Below are positions 15,736 to 26,422 of a DNA stretch of 64,000 bases, in pieces (positions within the stretch are counted from its first letter, which is position 1; each line of letters opens with the position of its first letter). Location: contig NZ_JQNN01000001.1 of assembly GCF_000745265.1 (NCBI RefSeq), forward strand, positions 2,666,001 to 2,730,000. The letters run 5' to 3'. The notes under the pieces were generated by a model, which searched no databases, was not told where the DNA came from, and saw nothing but the letters and a program-made list of their open reading frames with translations. The translations under genes and the position numbers were made by a program. Source of the DNA: Massilia sp. 9096 (lineage in GTDB: Bacteria > Pseudomonadota > Gammaproteobacteria > Burkholderiales > Burkholderiaceae_D).

Positions 15736-16335
15736 TTATTGCAATGTTTTGACAAAAGCCCGGACCCCACCCAGCAACATCTCGATCGACATCGCCGTGA
15801 GGATCAGACCCATCAAGCGCTCGAATGCCGTCATGACCTGAACGCCCAGCACTTTTTGCAAGCGTTCGGCCCCGAGGAATACGGCCAGCCAGATCACCGC
15901 GACCGCCGCCAGCGCCGCCACGTGCACCATCACTTCTTCCATGTCGCGCGAGGTGAACAGCAGCACGGTGGCCAGCGCCGACGGCCCGGCTAACGCCGGG
16001 ATCGCCAGCGGTACGATGAAGGGTTCGCCGTGTTCGCTGCGCCCGAGTACGCCGTCCGGGTGTGGAAAGATCATGCGGATCGCGATGATCAGGAGGATCA
16101 CGCTGCCGCCGATGCGCAGCGAAATGTCGGTCAGCTGCAGCGCCGCCAGGAAGTGCCGCCCGAAGAACATGAACAGCAGCAGCAGGAGAAAGGCGATCGC
16201 GCACTCGCGGATCACGATGCGCGGCCGGCGCGCCGGCGCGACGTCCTTGAGCGCCGTGACGAACAGCGGCACGTTGCCGAACGGGTCGGTGACGAGCAGC
16301 AGCAGGATGAAAGTCTGGAAAAAGCTTTGAGTCAT
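15736..16335 (-). CDS. MarC/YhgN family integral membrane protein
   Basis: 199-residue inner-membrane protein with six hydrophobic segments and no signal peptide. MarC-family signatures are visible: LLLVTDPFGNVPLFVTAL near the N-terminus, LRIGGSVILLIIAIRMIFP in the middle, PLAIPALAGPSALATVLLF, and FERLMGLILTAMSIEMLLGG in the last helix. The family is widespread, but its transport substrate is unproven; the older link to antibiotic resistance was not supported. The length matches the family. It is followed downstream by the AT-rich spacer and preceded by the chemoreceptor gene in the same direction's upstream DNA, with only 42 bp between them. Confidence 0.88.
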   Translation of the reverse strand: MTQSFFQTFILLLLVTDPFGNVPLFVTALKDVAPARRPRIVIRECAIAFLLLLLFMFFGRHFLAALQLTDISLRIGGSVILLIIAIRMIFPHPDGVLGRSEHGEPFIVPLAIPALAGPSALATVLLFTSRDMEEVMVHVAALAAVAVIWLAVFLGAERLQKVLGVQVMTAFERLMGLILTAMSIEMLLGGVRAFVKTLQ

Positions 16336-16377
16336 GCGCGGAATCTTAACCCATTTGCAAGCCCCGGGGCGGCAGGA

Positions 16378-18075
16378 TCAGAACGTTTCCCACTCCGCCG
16401 CGCTCATGCTCGGCTCGGCCTTGGCCGTGGCAACGCGCACGGCGCGGACCGGCGCCACGGCCTTGCGGGCCGGCGCGGATGCGGGCGCAGTTGCGAGCAC
16501 GGGCGCGCGCGCGCGTACAGCCGGCGCGGCAGGTTCGTCGCCGAGCTTGAACACGCGCACCGCCTCGGCCAGGTCGGCCGCCTGGCGCTGCAGGGTTTCC
16601 GAGGCCGCGGCCGCTTCCTCGACCAGCGACGCATTCTGCTGGGTCGACTGGTCCATCTGGTTGATCGCCTCGTTGACCTGCTCGATGCCGAGCGTCTGCT
16701 CGCCCGTGGCGGCGTTGATCTCGCCCATGATGTCGGCCACGCGGCGCACGCTCTCGACGATCTCTTCCATCGTCGCGCCGGCCTGGCCGACCAGCGCGCT
16801 GCCGGCCTGCACGTTCGACACCGAGGCGGCAATCAGCGCCGAGATTTCCTTGGCGGCCGCGGCCGAGCGCTGGGCCAGGCTGCGCACTTCGCTGGCCACC
16901 ACGGCAAAGCCCCTGCCCTGCTCGCCGGCACGGGCGGCTTCGACCGCCGCGTTCAGCGCCAGGATATTGGTCTGGAAGGCGATGCCGTCGATGACGCCGA
17001 TGATGTCGACGATCTGGTTCGACGACGCCGAGATCGTACCCATCGTCTCGACTACCTGGCGCACCACGTTGCCGCCTTTGACGGCGACCTCGCTGGCCGA
17101 GCCGGCCAGCTGGTTGGCCTGGCGCGCGTTGTCGGCGGTCTGCTTGACGGTCGAGGTCAGCTCTTCCATCGACGATGCGGTTTCTTCCAGCGCGCTGGCT
17201 TGCTGCTCGGTGCGCGTGGACAGTTCGAGGTTGCCGGACGCGATCTCGTCCGAGGCCCCGGCGATGTGGCCGGCGCCCTGGATCACCTGGGTGACCAGGG
17301 TGCGCAGCTCCTCGTTCATCTCGCGCAGCGCGCCGAGCAGCTGGCCGGCTTCGTCGCGGCCGGTGACCACGATGTCGGCGCTCAGGTCGCCCTTGGCGAC
17401 GCGGCGCGCGACCGCGATCGCCTGGTGCAGCGGCCCGACGATGCTCTTGCTGAGCATGACGCCGATGCCGACCACCAGCAGCGCCAGCAGGCCGCTCAGC
17501 AAGCCTTGCAGGCGCAGGCTGAGCGCGCCGGCAGCCTCGATCTTGACGGCGTCGGCGTCGATCGCGCGGCGCTGCATCTCGGTCAGTTCACGCAGCTTGC
17601 CCTGGTAATCCTTCGAGATCGGGATGAATTTCTCGTTCAGCAGGCGGGTGGCGCCGTCTGCGTCGCCGGCCGCGCGCGCCTTGGCCACCTGCACGCGCAT
17701 GTCGTTGTAGGCGGCGCGGATCGCCAGGATCTCCTGGACGAACTGCTTTTCCTCGGCCGAGTCCAGCAGCGGCTTGACCTTGTCGACGACTTCGCCGACT
17801 TCCTTCACGCCCTGCGCCTGGTCTTCGGCAAAGAACTTCACCAGCGAACTGTCGGCACTGGCCGCGATCGCCAGCGTGCGGCGGTTGCCGCCGTAGATCA
17901 CGCGGTACCAGTCGCTGACCAGGCGCTCCTTGGCCAGTGGAATCGCCATCATCTCGCGGGTCGACGCGATGACGGTGTTCAGTTGCCACAAGCCGATCGC
18001 GGTGATGGCCGCCGCAGCCAGCAGTATCACGCCGAAAACGGCGGCGATTTTCTTACCAATGCTCAGATTCTTCAT
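16378..18075 (-). CDS. methyl-accepting chemotaxis protein with CheR-tether pentapeptide
   Basis: 565-residue chemoreceptor. TM1 is residues about 10-30 ([25 protein letters not shown]), followed by a four-helix-bundle periplasmic sensor (about 32-190). TM2 lies near 190-210 ([17 protein letters not shown]), then a HAMP segment ([23 protein letters not shown]). The signalling tip is [35 protein letters not shown] in a long coiled coil with two [13 protein letters not shown] methylation helices. The C-terminus is an Ala/Pro linker ending in EWETF, the xWxxF pentapeptide that docks CheR/CheB in enterobacterial Tar/Tsr. The ligand is unknown. It is followed by the MarC-family gene. Confidence 0.95.
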   Translation of the reverse strand: MKNLSIGKKIAAVFGVILLAAAAITAIGLWQLNTVIASTREMMAIPLAKERLVSDWYRVIYGGNRRTLAIAASADSSLVKFFAEDQAQGVKEVGEVVDKVKPLLDSAEEKQFVQEILAIRAAYNDMRVQVAKARAAGDADGATRLLNEKFIPISKDYQGKLRELTEMQRRAIDADAVKIEAAGALSLRLQGLLSGLLALLVVGIGVMLSKSIVGPLHQAIAVARRVAKGDLSADIVVTGRDEAGQLLGALREMNEELRTLVTQVIQGAGHIAGASDEIASGNLELSTRTEQQASALEETASSMEELTSTVKQTADNARQANQLAGSASEVAVKGGNVVRQVVETMGTISASSNQIVDIIGVIDGIAFQTNILALNAAVEAARAGEQGRGFAVVASEVRSLAQRSAAAAKEISALIAASVSNVQAGSALVGQAGATMEEIVESVRRVADIMGEINAATGEQTLGIEQVNEAINQMDQSTQQNASLVEEAAAASETLQRQAADLAEAVRVFKLGDEPAAPAVRARAPVLATAPASAPARKAVAPVRAVRVATAKAEPSMSAAEWETF

Positions 18076-18197
18076 TAATCGTCAGTCTGTCGAAGCGCCC
18101 GACTTTCCATCAGGCAATTCCAGAAGTATAAAAGAAGATTGCGAACAGGAAAATCTTGATTGCCTGGCTTCGACAGGAATACAACGCCCGGGGCGGT

Positions 18198-19805
18198 TCA
18201 AACCGTGGCGGCGAGCGCCAGGCGCGGCAGTAGGGCCGACGGCGTCGGGCGGCGTTCGCCCTGCAGGCGGAAGCGGCTGACCACTTGGTCGAGCGCCTGC
18301 GCCTGCTCTTCCAGCGTGGCCGCGGTCGCCGCCACTTCTTCGACCAGCGCCGCGTTGCGTTGGGTGATCTGGTCCATCTCGCTGACCGCCAGGTGGGTCT
18401 GCTCGATGCCGGCCGACTGCTCGCGGCTGGCGTTGGCGATCTCGGCAACCAGGGTCGACACTTCCTCGATTCCCCCGGCGATGCCCTGCACCGTGCTGCC
18501 GGCCTGGCGCGCCAGTCGCGCTCCTTCGGCCACGCGCGCGCTCGAGTCGTCGATCAGACCCTTGATTTCGTGCGCCGCAGTGGCCGAGCGCTGGGCCAGC
18601 GCTCGCACTTCGCTGGCCACGACCGCAAAGCCGCGCCCCTGCTCGCCGGCGCGCGCCGCTTCCACCGCCGCGTTCAGGGCCAGCAGATTGGTCTGGAAGG
18701 CGATGCCGTCGATCACGTCGATGATCTCGACGATGCGCGCCGACGAGGTTTCGATACCGCCCATCACCTCGGCCAGCCGGGTCACCGCCTGCCCGCCGTC
18801 GGACGCGGTGCCGGCATTCGTGTGCGCCATGGTGCTGGCCTGGCTGGCGTTGGCGGCGTTGTGCCGCACGGTGGCGGTGAGTTCTTCCATCGACGCCGCG
18901 GTTTCCTGCAGCGCCGAGGCTTGCTGCTCGGTGCGCGCCGACAGGTCGAAATTGCCGCGCGCGATCTCGGCGGCACCGCTCGACAGCGCCTGCGCACCGT
19001 GGCGCACCTGGTGCACGATCGTGTTCAGGCCAGCGGTCATCTCGTTCAGCGCGCGCAGCAGCGCGCCGGTTTCGCTGCGGTCGTCGGCATGCACCTCGAC
19101 CGTGGTGCTGAGGTCGCCGGCTGCGACCGTGCGCGCCAGTTCGACCGCGCTGCCGAGCGGGCGCGTCACCGAGCGCGTGATCTGCAGTGCGAACAATGCC
19201 CCGCCGATCGCCGCGAACGCTGTCAGTCCGAGCATCAAGAGGCGCGCCTGCTCGTAAGCAGCCTGGGTGCTGGCCAGGTCGTCGCGGCTTTTCTGGCGCT
19301 GCAGGGTCATGAACTCGCGGATCGCGGCCTGCCATTGCATCGTCGCCGGGTTGGCGGTGCGCAGCATGTAATGGATGGCTTCCGGATCGCCGGCGTCGGC
19401 CATCTGGAGAAAACGGTTGTTCATCGGCCGTACCTCGTCGCGCATGCGGGCGATGTCCGCGATGGCGCGCTGTCCGGCGTCGTCCAGCGGCATCTCGCGC
19501 AACTTGGCGAAGGCGCGATCGTATTGCTCGCGCGCCGCGACGATTTTCAGGCCCTCGTGCCTGGCTTCCGCCTTGTCCTGCAACAGCGCCATCGAGCGCA
19601 GCACGCGCGCGACCACGTGCACCGAGTCCGACATCTCCCCGAGCAGATCGATCTTTTCCATGTTGACGGTGACGATATGGCGTGTCGCCTCGTTGGCGTC
19701 CGCCATCTTGATCAGGCCAGTGACGGCAATGACCAGCATGAGGGAAAGGATGATGGCAAAGCCCCAGTAGAGGCGCGCCTTGATCGTACTAAGAAAGAAG
19801 TTCAT
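18198..19805 (-). CDS. methyl-accepting chemotaxis protein
   Basis: 535-residue chemoreceptor, paralogous to its downstream neighbour but without the terminal docking pentapeptide. TM1 is residues about 8-30 ([22 protein letters not shown]), then a helical periplasmic sensor with [22 protein letters not shown], typical of 4HB_MCP domains. TM2 ([19 protein letters not shown]) is followed by HAMP ([22 protein letters not shown]). The signalling core is [43 protein letters not shown] in a long coiled coil. The start MNFFLST (ATG 19805) was preferred to an in-frame extension because the hydrophobic anchor then sits at the N-terminus. The upstream 279 bp contains a perfect 10-bp inverted repeat at 19939-19969. 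Confidence 0.95.
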   Translation of the reverse strand: MNFFLSTIKARLYWGFAIILSLMLVIAVTGLIKMADANEATRHIVTVNMEKIDLLGEMSDSVHVVARVLRSMALLQDKAEARHEGLKIVAAREQYDRAFAKLREMPLDDAGQRAIADIARMRDEVRPMNNRFLQMADAGDPEAIHYMLRTANPATMQWQAAIREFMTLQRQKSRDDLASTQAAYEQARLLMLGLTAFAAIGGALFALQITRSVTRPLGSAVELARTVAAGDLSTTVEVHADDRSETGALLRALNEMTAGLNTIVHQVRHGAQALSSGAAEIARGNFDLSARTEQQASALQETAASMEELTATVRHNAANASQASTMAHTNAGTASDGGQAVTRLAEVMGGIETSSARIVEIIDVIDGIAFQTNLLALNAAVEAARAGEQGRGFAVVASEVRALAQRSATAAHEIKGLIDDSSARVAEGARLARQAGSTVQGIAGGIEEVSTLVAEIANASREQSAGIEQTHLAVSEMDQITQRNAALVEEVAATAATLEEQAQALDQVVSRFRLQGERRPTPSALLPRLALAATV

Positions 19806-19938
19806 GTCGTGTGGAAGCGGGTTGTGAGCAGGAAGATGCAGCGGGGGTGGGGCCACACGACACGGTGCGGCTTGGCGCGCACCGTACTGCCCGGATCCAG
19901 CAACACCGGGCATAAGCAAATAAGAAATGTATCTTATA

Positions 19939-19969
19939 GGAAATTGACGAATCTAACGAGTCAATTTCC
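19939..19969. repeat. perfect 10-bp inverted repeat upstream of the chemoreceptor gene
   Basis: GGAAATTGAC (19939-19948) and GTCAATTTCC (19960-19969) around an 11-nt spacer. It lies 134 bp upstream of the MCP start. It could be an operator or a hairpin. No FliA-type promoter (TAAA-N15-GCCGATAA) was seen in the same interval, and 19806-20076 holds no other gene. Confidence 0.45.
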
Positions 19970-20076
19970 AGGCTTTTAAGGTCTTGCTCGTCAGAACCGA
20001 ATGTTCCGTCGTTTTTGACGATGTTTAGGGAATAAATGTCAGTTTTGAGCGTTGCGCCCAGGCATCAACGACAGCC

Positions 20077-20084
20077 AAAAAAAA
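20077..20084. repeat. left target-site duplication (A8) of the IS
   Basis: Eight A residues directly abut the left inverted repeat; eight A residues (21161-21168) also abut the right one. Eight bp is the usual duplication length of the IS1595 family. Being a homopolymer, the match is less diagnostic than a mixed sequence. Confidence 0.7.
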
Positions 20085-21160
20085 GGCTGTGTTCGCGTTA
20101 GTTAAGTGAACCAAACGGCGTTGCCGAAGTCTTACGCATTGTCGAGTTAGCCCATCGGGAGTGACGATGCAACGGCCCACCTTCAGCGAATTGTTCGCCC
20201 TGCTTTCTGGCGCAACATTGTCCAGCAGCGAGCTGGCGCAATTGCGCACCTGGATCGCCGGCATCCGCGACCCGTCCGAGTGCCTGGCGCTGGTCGAAGC
20301 GGCCGCGGCAGGCCGGCCCTGTCCGCATTGCAGCGGCATGCGGCTGCACCGCTGCGGCCGCGCCAGCGGCTTGCAACGGTTTCGCTGCCTCGGCTGTGAC
20401 CGCTCTTTCAATGCCCTGACCGGCACACCGCTGGCGCGGCTGCGCAAGCGCGAGCGCTGGCTGCCCTATCTTCAGTGCATGCTCGAGTCGCGTACCGTAC
20501 GCCAGGCCGCGCGCGACACGGGCGTGCACCGAACCACAAGTTTTCGCTGGCGCCACCGGTTCGGACCGGGCGCCGCGCACCATCGGCCGTCGATGTTGTC
20601 GGCGATCGTCGAAGCCGACGAGACCTATCGCCTCGAATCGCAAAAGGGCGCGCGCCAGTTGACGCGTCCGCCCCGGCGACGCGGCGGCGCGGCCAGCCGG
20701 CACGGCATCAACCGCGAGCACGACTGCCTGCTGGTGGTGCGCGATCGCAGTGGGCTTACGCTGGACTTTCATACCGGCCGCGGTCCCGTGACGGCAGCAC
20801 AATTGCGCTCGCGCCTGACACCCGTGCTTTCTCCCGACGTGCTCTTGATCAGCGACAGTGCAGCGGCGTATGCCCGCTTCGCCGCGGAGACCGGGATCAC
20901 GCACGCGCCCGTCAACCTGCGCGCGGGCCGGCGTGCACGCGGCGCGATCCATCTCCAGAACGTCAATGGTTGGCACAGCCGTTTCAAAAATTGGCTGATG
21001 CGCTTCAAAGGTGTCGCCAGCCGTTACCTGGCGAACTATTCCGGCTGGCAGCGGTTACTCGATGCACACGAATTGGAGACACCAGCGCAATGGCTGTGTA
21101 CTGCGGTACGTCAAGCTCAGTCAAGGTAGGCTAAAACGTCGACTTAACGCGAACACAGCC
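20085..21160 (+). mobile_element. IS1595-family insertion sequence, complete
   Basis: 1,076-bp element. Its terminal inverted repeats match perfectly over 16 bp (GGCTGTGTTCGCGTTA at 20085-20100 and its complement at 21145-21160). One intact transposase gene fills it, and an A8 direct repeat flanks both sides. All parts look functional. The right end abuts the U-tract of the terminator for the phosphoribosyltransferase gene. Confidence 0.9.
20167..21129 (+). CDS. IS1595-family transposase (ISXO2-like DDE)
   Basis: 320-residue transposase. An N-terminal zinc ribbon carries CPHCSGMRLHRCGRASGLQRFRC with a further C..C pair (CLGC), followed by the family's FNALTGTPLARLR motif. A helix-turn-helix comes next (TVRQAARDTGVHRTTSFRWRHRF). 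The ISXO2-like catalytic domain has the first Asp in IVEADETY, the second in LLISDSAAAY and the third-position region HLQNVNGWHSRFKNWLMRF, ending GVASRYLANYSGWQRLL. Between the first and second acidic motifs is a basic Arg-rich loop (PPRRRGGA). ATG 20167 follows GGGAG at 20157-20161; an in-frame GTG lies 6 bp upstream. No frameshift is seen, so it should be active. Confidence 0.93.
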   Translation: MQRPTFSELFALLSGATLSSSELAQLRTWIAGIRDPSECLALVEAAAAGRPCPHCSGMRLHRCGRASGLQRFRCLGCDRSFNALTGTPLARLRKRERWLPYLQCMLESRTVRQAARDTGVHRTTSFRWRHRFGPGAAHHRPSMLSAIVEADETYRLESQKGARQLTRPPRRRGGAASRHGINREHDCLLVVRDRSGLTLDFHTGRGPVTAAQLRSRLTPVLSPDVLLISDSAAAYARFAAETGITHAPVNLRAGRRARGAIHLQNVNGWHSRFKNWLMRFKGVASRYLANYSGWQRLLDAHELETPAQWLCTAVRQAQSR

Positions 21161-21188
21161 AAAAAAAATCGGGGCCGAAGCCCCGATT
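21161..21188 (-). terminator. terminator of the phosphoribosyltransferase gene (IS target)
   Basis: A 9-bp stem AATCGGGGC (21167-21175) pairs with GCCCCGATT (21180-21188), loop CGAA. On the minus strand the hairpin is followed by T8 (21161-21168). The T8 tract is also the IS target duplication, so the terminator stays complete after insertion. Confidence 0.85.
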
Positions 21189-21212
21189 CAGGATGCGATG
21201 CCGCCTTGGCGA

Positions 21213-21755
21213 TCAGTTCTTCTCGAACTTCTTCAGCCACGCCGACAGCTGGTGCGGACGCAGGCCGTCGTAGTCTTCGAACGGCTGGTGGATCCACGGG
21301 TTGTGCGGCAGGTCGACCAGGTGGTAGTCCGGCTTGAAGGCCGAGGTGCCCTTGACCCACAGCACCGCCGACTTCACTTCGGTGACGTCCGGGTAGTTCG
21401 ACTGCAGGTGCTCGCGCACCTTCATCAGCGTCACGCCCGAGTCGGCCAGGTCGTCGACCAGCAGGATGCGGCCGGCCAGCGGGCCCTTGGTCATCGTCAT
21501 GTACTTGGCGATGTCCAGGTTGCCCTGCTTGGTGCCGGCTTCTTCGCGGTACGAGCTGGTCGACAGGATCGCCAGCGGCACGTCGAAGATGCGCGAGATC
21601 ACGTCGCCCGGGCGCACGCCGCCGCGCGCCAGGCACAGCACCATGTCGAATTTCCAATGCGATTCGTACACTTGCAGCGCCAGGCGCTCGACCAGGCGGT
21701 TGTACTCGTCCCACGACACCCAGAGGTCTTTATCGGTCGATGCAGGAGTATTCAT
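21213..21755 (-). CDS. purine phosphoribosyltransferase (hypoxanthine/xanthine-guanine type)
   Basis: 180-residue type I phosphoribosyltransferase, probably salvaging hypoxanthine, guanine or xanthine to the nucleotide with PRPP. The PRPP-binding signature is ILLVDDLADSGVTLMKV. LCLARGGVRPGDVISRIFDVPLAIL contains the loop that holds the pyrophosphate, and WVKGTSAFKPDYHLVDLP with IHQPFEDYDGLR near the end is characteristic of the Gpt/hypoxanthine branch. The exact base preference is not decidable here. It follows purA by 72 bp on the same strand, so the two fit a purine unit. It ends at a terminator carrying the IS insertion. Confidence 0.88.
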   Translation of the reverse strand: MNTPASTDKDLWVSWDEYNRLVERLALQVYESHWKFDMVLCLARGGVRPGDVISRIFDVPLAILSTSSYREEAGTKQGNLDIAKYMTMTKGPLAGRILLVDDLADSGVTLMKVREHLQSNYPDVTEVKSAVLWVKGTSAFKPDYHLVDLPHNPWIHQPFEDYDGLRPHQLSAWLKKFEKN

Positions 21756-21827
21756 GCTTTAACTTTCCTCGTTGCCGGGCTCCGCAAACTTGTTTTCGAA
21801 GCCCTTTCTTTCTATTTTTTATTAAGA

Positions 21828-23141
<1,314 letters not shown>

Positions 23142-24305
23142 TTAACCTACGTTTTTGAGGATCCAATTTCCTTGTTCGAGGACGAGCGCGCGGTCGCACT
23201 CGAACTCGTCTTGTACGTTTTCGTGACCCGGCATGGACTGGATCACGACTTCGCCGGCCTTGCGCAGCTCGGCGATTTTTGCGCGCAGCGCGGGGGCGTT
23301 GCCCCACGGCGCGCGAATGGAGTGCTTGCGCTCGGCGCTGGGCAGCAGGCGCGCCAGCTCGCGCAGGTCGAGCGAGAAGCCGGTGGCCGGACGGGCCCGC
23401 CCGAACGCCTCGCCGACGTGGTCGTAGCGGCCGCCGCGGGCGACCGCGTTCGGCAGGCCCGCCACGTACAGCGCGAACATGGCGCCGCTTTCGTACTGGT
23501 AGCCGCGCAGGTCGGCCAGGTCGATCGCCACTTGCGTGCGGCCGATGGCGGCGCCGGCCACTTCGGCCAGGCTCGCCAGCTCGGCCAGCGCACGCGTGAT
23601 GCCCGGCAGCGCCGGCAGCGCCTCGCGCGCGCGCGCGAGGACCTCGACGTCGCCGTACAGGTGCGGCAGCGCCAGCAGCGCGGCGCGGGTGGCGCTCTTG
23701 TAGCCGACGCTGAGTTGTTCCAGGCCCGGCTGGTCTTTCGAGCGCAGCAAGCCGTACAGCTGCTGCTCGTCGCGCCCGGCGGCCGGGTCGTCTTCGAGCA
23801 GCGCGCGCAGCACGCCGACGTGCGACAGGTCCAGGCGCGGCGCGGCAAAGCCAGCCAGCGCCAGGCAGGCCAGCGCCAGTTCCTGGATCTCGGCATCGGC
23901 TTCGAGGCCGGCGTGGCCGTAGATCTCGGCGCCGATCTGCAGCGGCTCGCGGGTAGCGTGCAGGCCCGACGGCTGGGTGTGCAGCACGCTGCCGACGTAG
24001 CACAGGCGGGTGACGCTGTCGCGGTTGAGCAGGTGGGCGTCGATACGCGCCACCTGGGTGGTCATGTCGGCGCGCAGGCCGAGCAGGCGCCCGCTCATGG
24101 CGTCGATCAGCTTGAAGGTCCTGGAATCGGTGTCCTGCCCTGCCCCGGCCAGCAGCGACTCGACGTACTCGAGCATCGGCGGCATCACCATCTCGTAACC
24201 GTAGGTGCGGAAAGTGTCGAGCATCAGGCGGCGCAGCTCTTCAATCTTGCGCGCTTCGGACGGCAAGACGTCGGCGATATTCTCGGGCAGGAGCCAGGTA
24301 GGCAT
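23142..24305 (-). CDS. hisZ: ATP phosphoribosyltransferase regulatory subunit
   Basis: 387-residue HisRS paralogue that has no aminoacylation role. In species with short HisG it forms the hetero-octamer HisG-HisZ, catalysing and controlling the first step of histidine synthesis. It has a class II core: [21 protein letters not shown], motif 2 region [36 protein letters not shown], then [15 protein letters not shown] and [27 protein letters not shown]. The C-terminal anticodon-binding domain of true HisRS is absent and the length (387) fits HisZ. The true hisS is at 32842. Normally hflC precedes it; here a plus-strand glucanase gene lies between. Confidence 0.94.
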   Translation of the reverse strand: MPTWLLPENIADVLPSEARKIEELRRLMLDTFRTYGYEMVMPPMLEYVESLLAGAGQDTDSRTFKLIDAMSGRLLGLRADMTTQVARIDAHLLNRDSVTRLCYVGSVLHTQPSGLHATREPLQIGAEIYGHAGLEADAEIQELALACLALAGFAAPRLDLSHVGVLRALLEDDPAAGRDEQQLYGLLRSKDQPGLEQLSVGYKSATRAALLALPHLYGDVEVLARAREALPALPGITRALAELASLAEVAGAAIGRTQVAIDLADLRGYQYESGAMFALYVAGLPNAVARGGRYDHVGEAFGRARPATGFSLDLRELARLLPSAERKHSIRAPWGNAPALRAKIAELRKAGEVVIQSMPGHENVQDEFECDRALVLEQGNWILKNVG

Positions 24306-24553
24306 GGAACGATGATAGATTTTAGATAATAGCGGGCGCCACCACGAGCGAAAGCTGGCGCCGAATCCGCGATTTTACCCGAAAACAGCGGATGACAGGG
24401 ACTCAATCATGACAAATGGGAACGCACATGTTGGCAAAGTTCCACTTGAATACCGTCGAGTCCAGCGCGATGCCGCTGTTGTGGTTTCACCTCGGGAAGA
24501 TTGTGCTGGGAGCATAGCTGAGGCAAGATGGGCCCAACCATGGAGGAACACGC

Positions 24554-25525
24554 ATGACTTCATCGACGACATCGACCCGGCTCGCGCGCCGGCGCTTCCT
24601 GACACTCCTCGCTTCCTCGGCGGCGGCCGGCGGCCTGGCCGCCTGCGGCGCGGGGGCCACCGGCGGCGGCGCCGTCAACGCTTCCTCACTCAAGGGCGTG
24701 GCCCCGACGCCGGCGGCATCCGCCGCGGCCACCGCGGCCGTCAGCAAGAGCGTCAAACGCGGCATCGCCTACGACCTGGCCAGCGCGGCCGATTTCAAGG
24801 CGCTCGCGCCGGGCGTGAGCTGGTGGTACAACTGGGCCGCCAAGCCCAACGCCGCCGCGCCGGTCGACGCCCTGACGCAATACGGCATGGATTACTTCCC
24901 GATGCTGTGGAACGACAATTTCGACGCCGCCGCGATCACCGCCTACATCCAGGCCCATGGGGTCAAGTACCTGCTGCTGTTGAACGAGCCGAACCTGACC
25001 GACCAGGCCAGCATGACGCCCCAGAAGGCAGCCCAGCTGTGGCCGCGCTACGAAGCCATCGCCGCCGCCACCGGCGTCAAGCTGGTCGGCCCGGCGATGA
25101 ACTGGGGCACGCTGGCGGGCTATTCCGATCCTGTCACCTGGCTCGACGCCTTTTACGCCGCCTACCAGGCCGCCAACGGCAACCGCGCGCCGCACATCGA
25201 CTACCTGGCGTTCCACTGGTACGACTACGGGCTGGCCAGCCAGCTCGACCGGCTGAAGAAGTACGGCAAATCGATCTGGGTCACGGAAATGGCGAACTGG
25301 CACAGCCAGAACGACGGCGCGCAGATCGACACGCTCGCCAGGCAGCAGGCGCAGATGAAGGACATGGTCGCCACCTGCGAAGCGCGCGACGACGTGTTCC
25401 GCTATGCCTGGTTCACCGGGCGCATGACGTCCGATCCGCACTTCAGCAGCCTGCTCGGCGCCAACGGCCAGCTGACCGCACTGGGCCAGCTGTACCTGAC
25501 GCTGCCGTTCAAGACGGCGCGCTGA
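24554..25525 (+). CDS. GH128-like (Asl1-type) glycosyl hydrolase lipoprotein
   Basis: 323-residue exported hydrolase of the Asl1/GH128 clan (family members cut beta-1,3-glucan). The N-terminus combines a twin-arginine motif (LARRRFLTLLASS) and a lipobox GLAACG, so it is probably a Tat-exported lipoprotein. A low-complexity Ala/Gly linker (to about residue 65) precedes the barrel. Barrel motifs are KRGIAYDLASAADF, SWWYNWAAKP, YFPMLWND, the acid/base region KYLLLLNEPNLTDQ (Glu), DYLAFHWYDYG, and the nucleophile region SIWVTEMANWH (Glu). The SD is GGAGGA. It is convergent with hflC (24 bp) and divergent from hisZ, breaking the usual hflKC-hisZ-purA order. Confidence 0.82.
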   Translation: MTSSTTSTRLARRRFLTLLASSAAAGGLAACGAGATGGGAVNASSLKGVAPTPAASAAATAAVSKSVKRGIAYDLASAADFKALAPGVSWWYNWAAKPNAAAPVDALTQYGMDYFPMLWNDNFDAAAITAYIQAHGVKYLLLLNEPNLTDQASMTPQKAAQLWPRYEAIAAATGVKLVGPAMNWGTLAGYSDPVTWLDAFYAAYQAANGNRAPHIDYLAFHWYDYGLASQLDRLKKYGKSIWVTEMANWHSQNDGAQIDTLARQQAQMKDMVATCEARDDVFRYAWFTGRMTSDPHFSSLLGANGQLTALGQLYLTLPFKTAR

Positions 25526-25549
25526 GCGTCACTTGCCGCTGGTTTCCGC

Positions 25550-26422
25550 TTATTTTCCGTTGCCCGGGTTCTTGAAGTACTTGAAGAACTCGGAATTCGA
25601 ATCGAGCACCAGAACGTCGCTGCGCTTGCTGAAGGTCGCGCGGTAGGCTTCGAGCGAGCGGTAGAACCGGTAGAACTCGGGGTTCTTGCCGAACGACTCG
25701 GCGTAGATCTGGCTCGCCTTGGCCTCGCCCTCGCCCTGGATGGTCGCGGCCTGGCGCTGGGCGTCGGCCAGGATGACGACGCGCTGGCGCTCGGCGTCGG
25801 CGCGGATCTGCTCGGCTTCGGCGGTGCCGGTCGCGCGCAGCTCGTTGGCCTGGCGCAGGCGCTCGGACTTCATGCGCTCGAGCACCGACTGGTTGACCGG
25901 GTCGACGTAATCGACGCGCTTGAGACGCAGGTCGGCCACCGTCACGCCGAGGCGGCGCGCATCGGCGGCCACGCGCGCCAGCACGGCCTGGCCGATCTGC
26001 TCGCGCTGGTCGGACACGACCTCGTGCACGTTGTACTTGCCGATCTCGGCCGACAGCGCGGTGTGCACGACCTGGGCGATGCGGTCGCCGCCGCGGTCGG
26101 CGCCACCCACCGCGACCAGGTACTGGCGCGGATCCTCGATGCGCCATTTGACGAAGGCGTCGACCAGCAGGTCTTTCTTTTCCTGGGTCAGGAAGCGGTC
26201 GTCGTCGGGGGTGTCGAGCGTCTGCAGGCGCTTGTCGAGGTAGACCACGTTCTGGAACGGCGGCGGCAGCTTGAAATGCAGGCCCGGCTCGCGCACGACT
26301 TCATGCAGTTCGCCCAGCGCGTACACCACGGCGTAGCGGTGCTGGTCGACCACGAACATGCTCGAGGACAGCAGCAGCACGGCCAGCACCAGGGCGGCCA
26401 TGATGGAAAGCAGACGGGTCAT
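25550..26422 (-). CDS. hflC: FtsH protease modulator HflC
   Basis: 290-residue SPFH/prohibitin protein. With HflK it forms the large inner-membrane cage that surrounds FtsH and limits its proteolysis. A single N-terminal helix (MAALVLAVLLLSSSMFVVDQ) is followed by the periplasmic SPFH domain: YAVVYALGELHEVVREPGLHFKLP, VYLDKRLQTLDTPD, FVKWRIEDPRQYL. A long coiled coil follows (RQANELRATGTAEAEQIRADAERQ) and ends in YRFYRSLEAYRATFS, the family C-terminal hallmark. The ATG overlaps the hflK stop as TGATG. Its 3' end is convergent with the glucanase gene. Confidence 0.96.
   Translation of the reverse strand: MTRLLSIMAALVLAVLLLSSSMFVVDQHRYAVVYALGELHEVVREPGLHFKLPPPFQNVVYLDKRLQTLDTPDDDRFLTQEKKDLLVDAFVKWRIEDPRQYLVAVGGADRGGDRIAQVVHTALSAEIGKYNVHEVVSDQREQIGQAVLARVAADARRLGVTVADLRLKRVDYVDPVNQSVLERMKSERLRQANELRATGTAEAEQIRADAERQRVVILADAQRQAATIQGEGEAKASQIYAESFGKNPEFYRFYRSLEAYRATFSKRSDVLVLDSNSEFFKYFKNPGNGK

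Noticed and set aside
19806..20076. FliA (sigma28) promoter for the chemoreceptor
   Set aside because: No TAAA-N15-GCCGATAA-like pair was found upstream of 19805.
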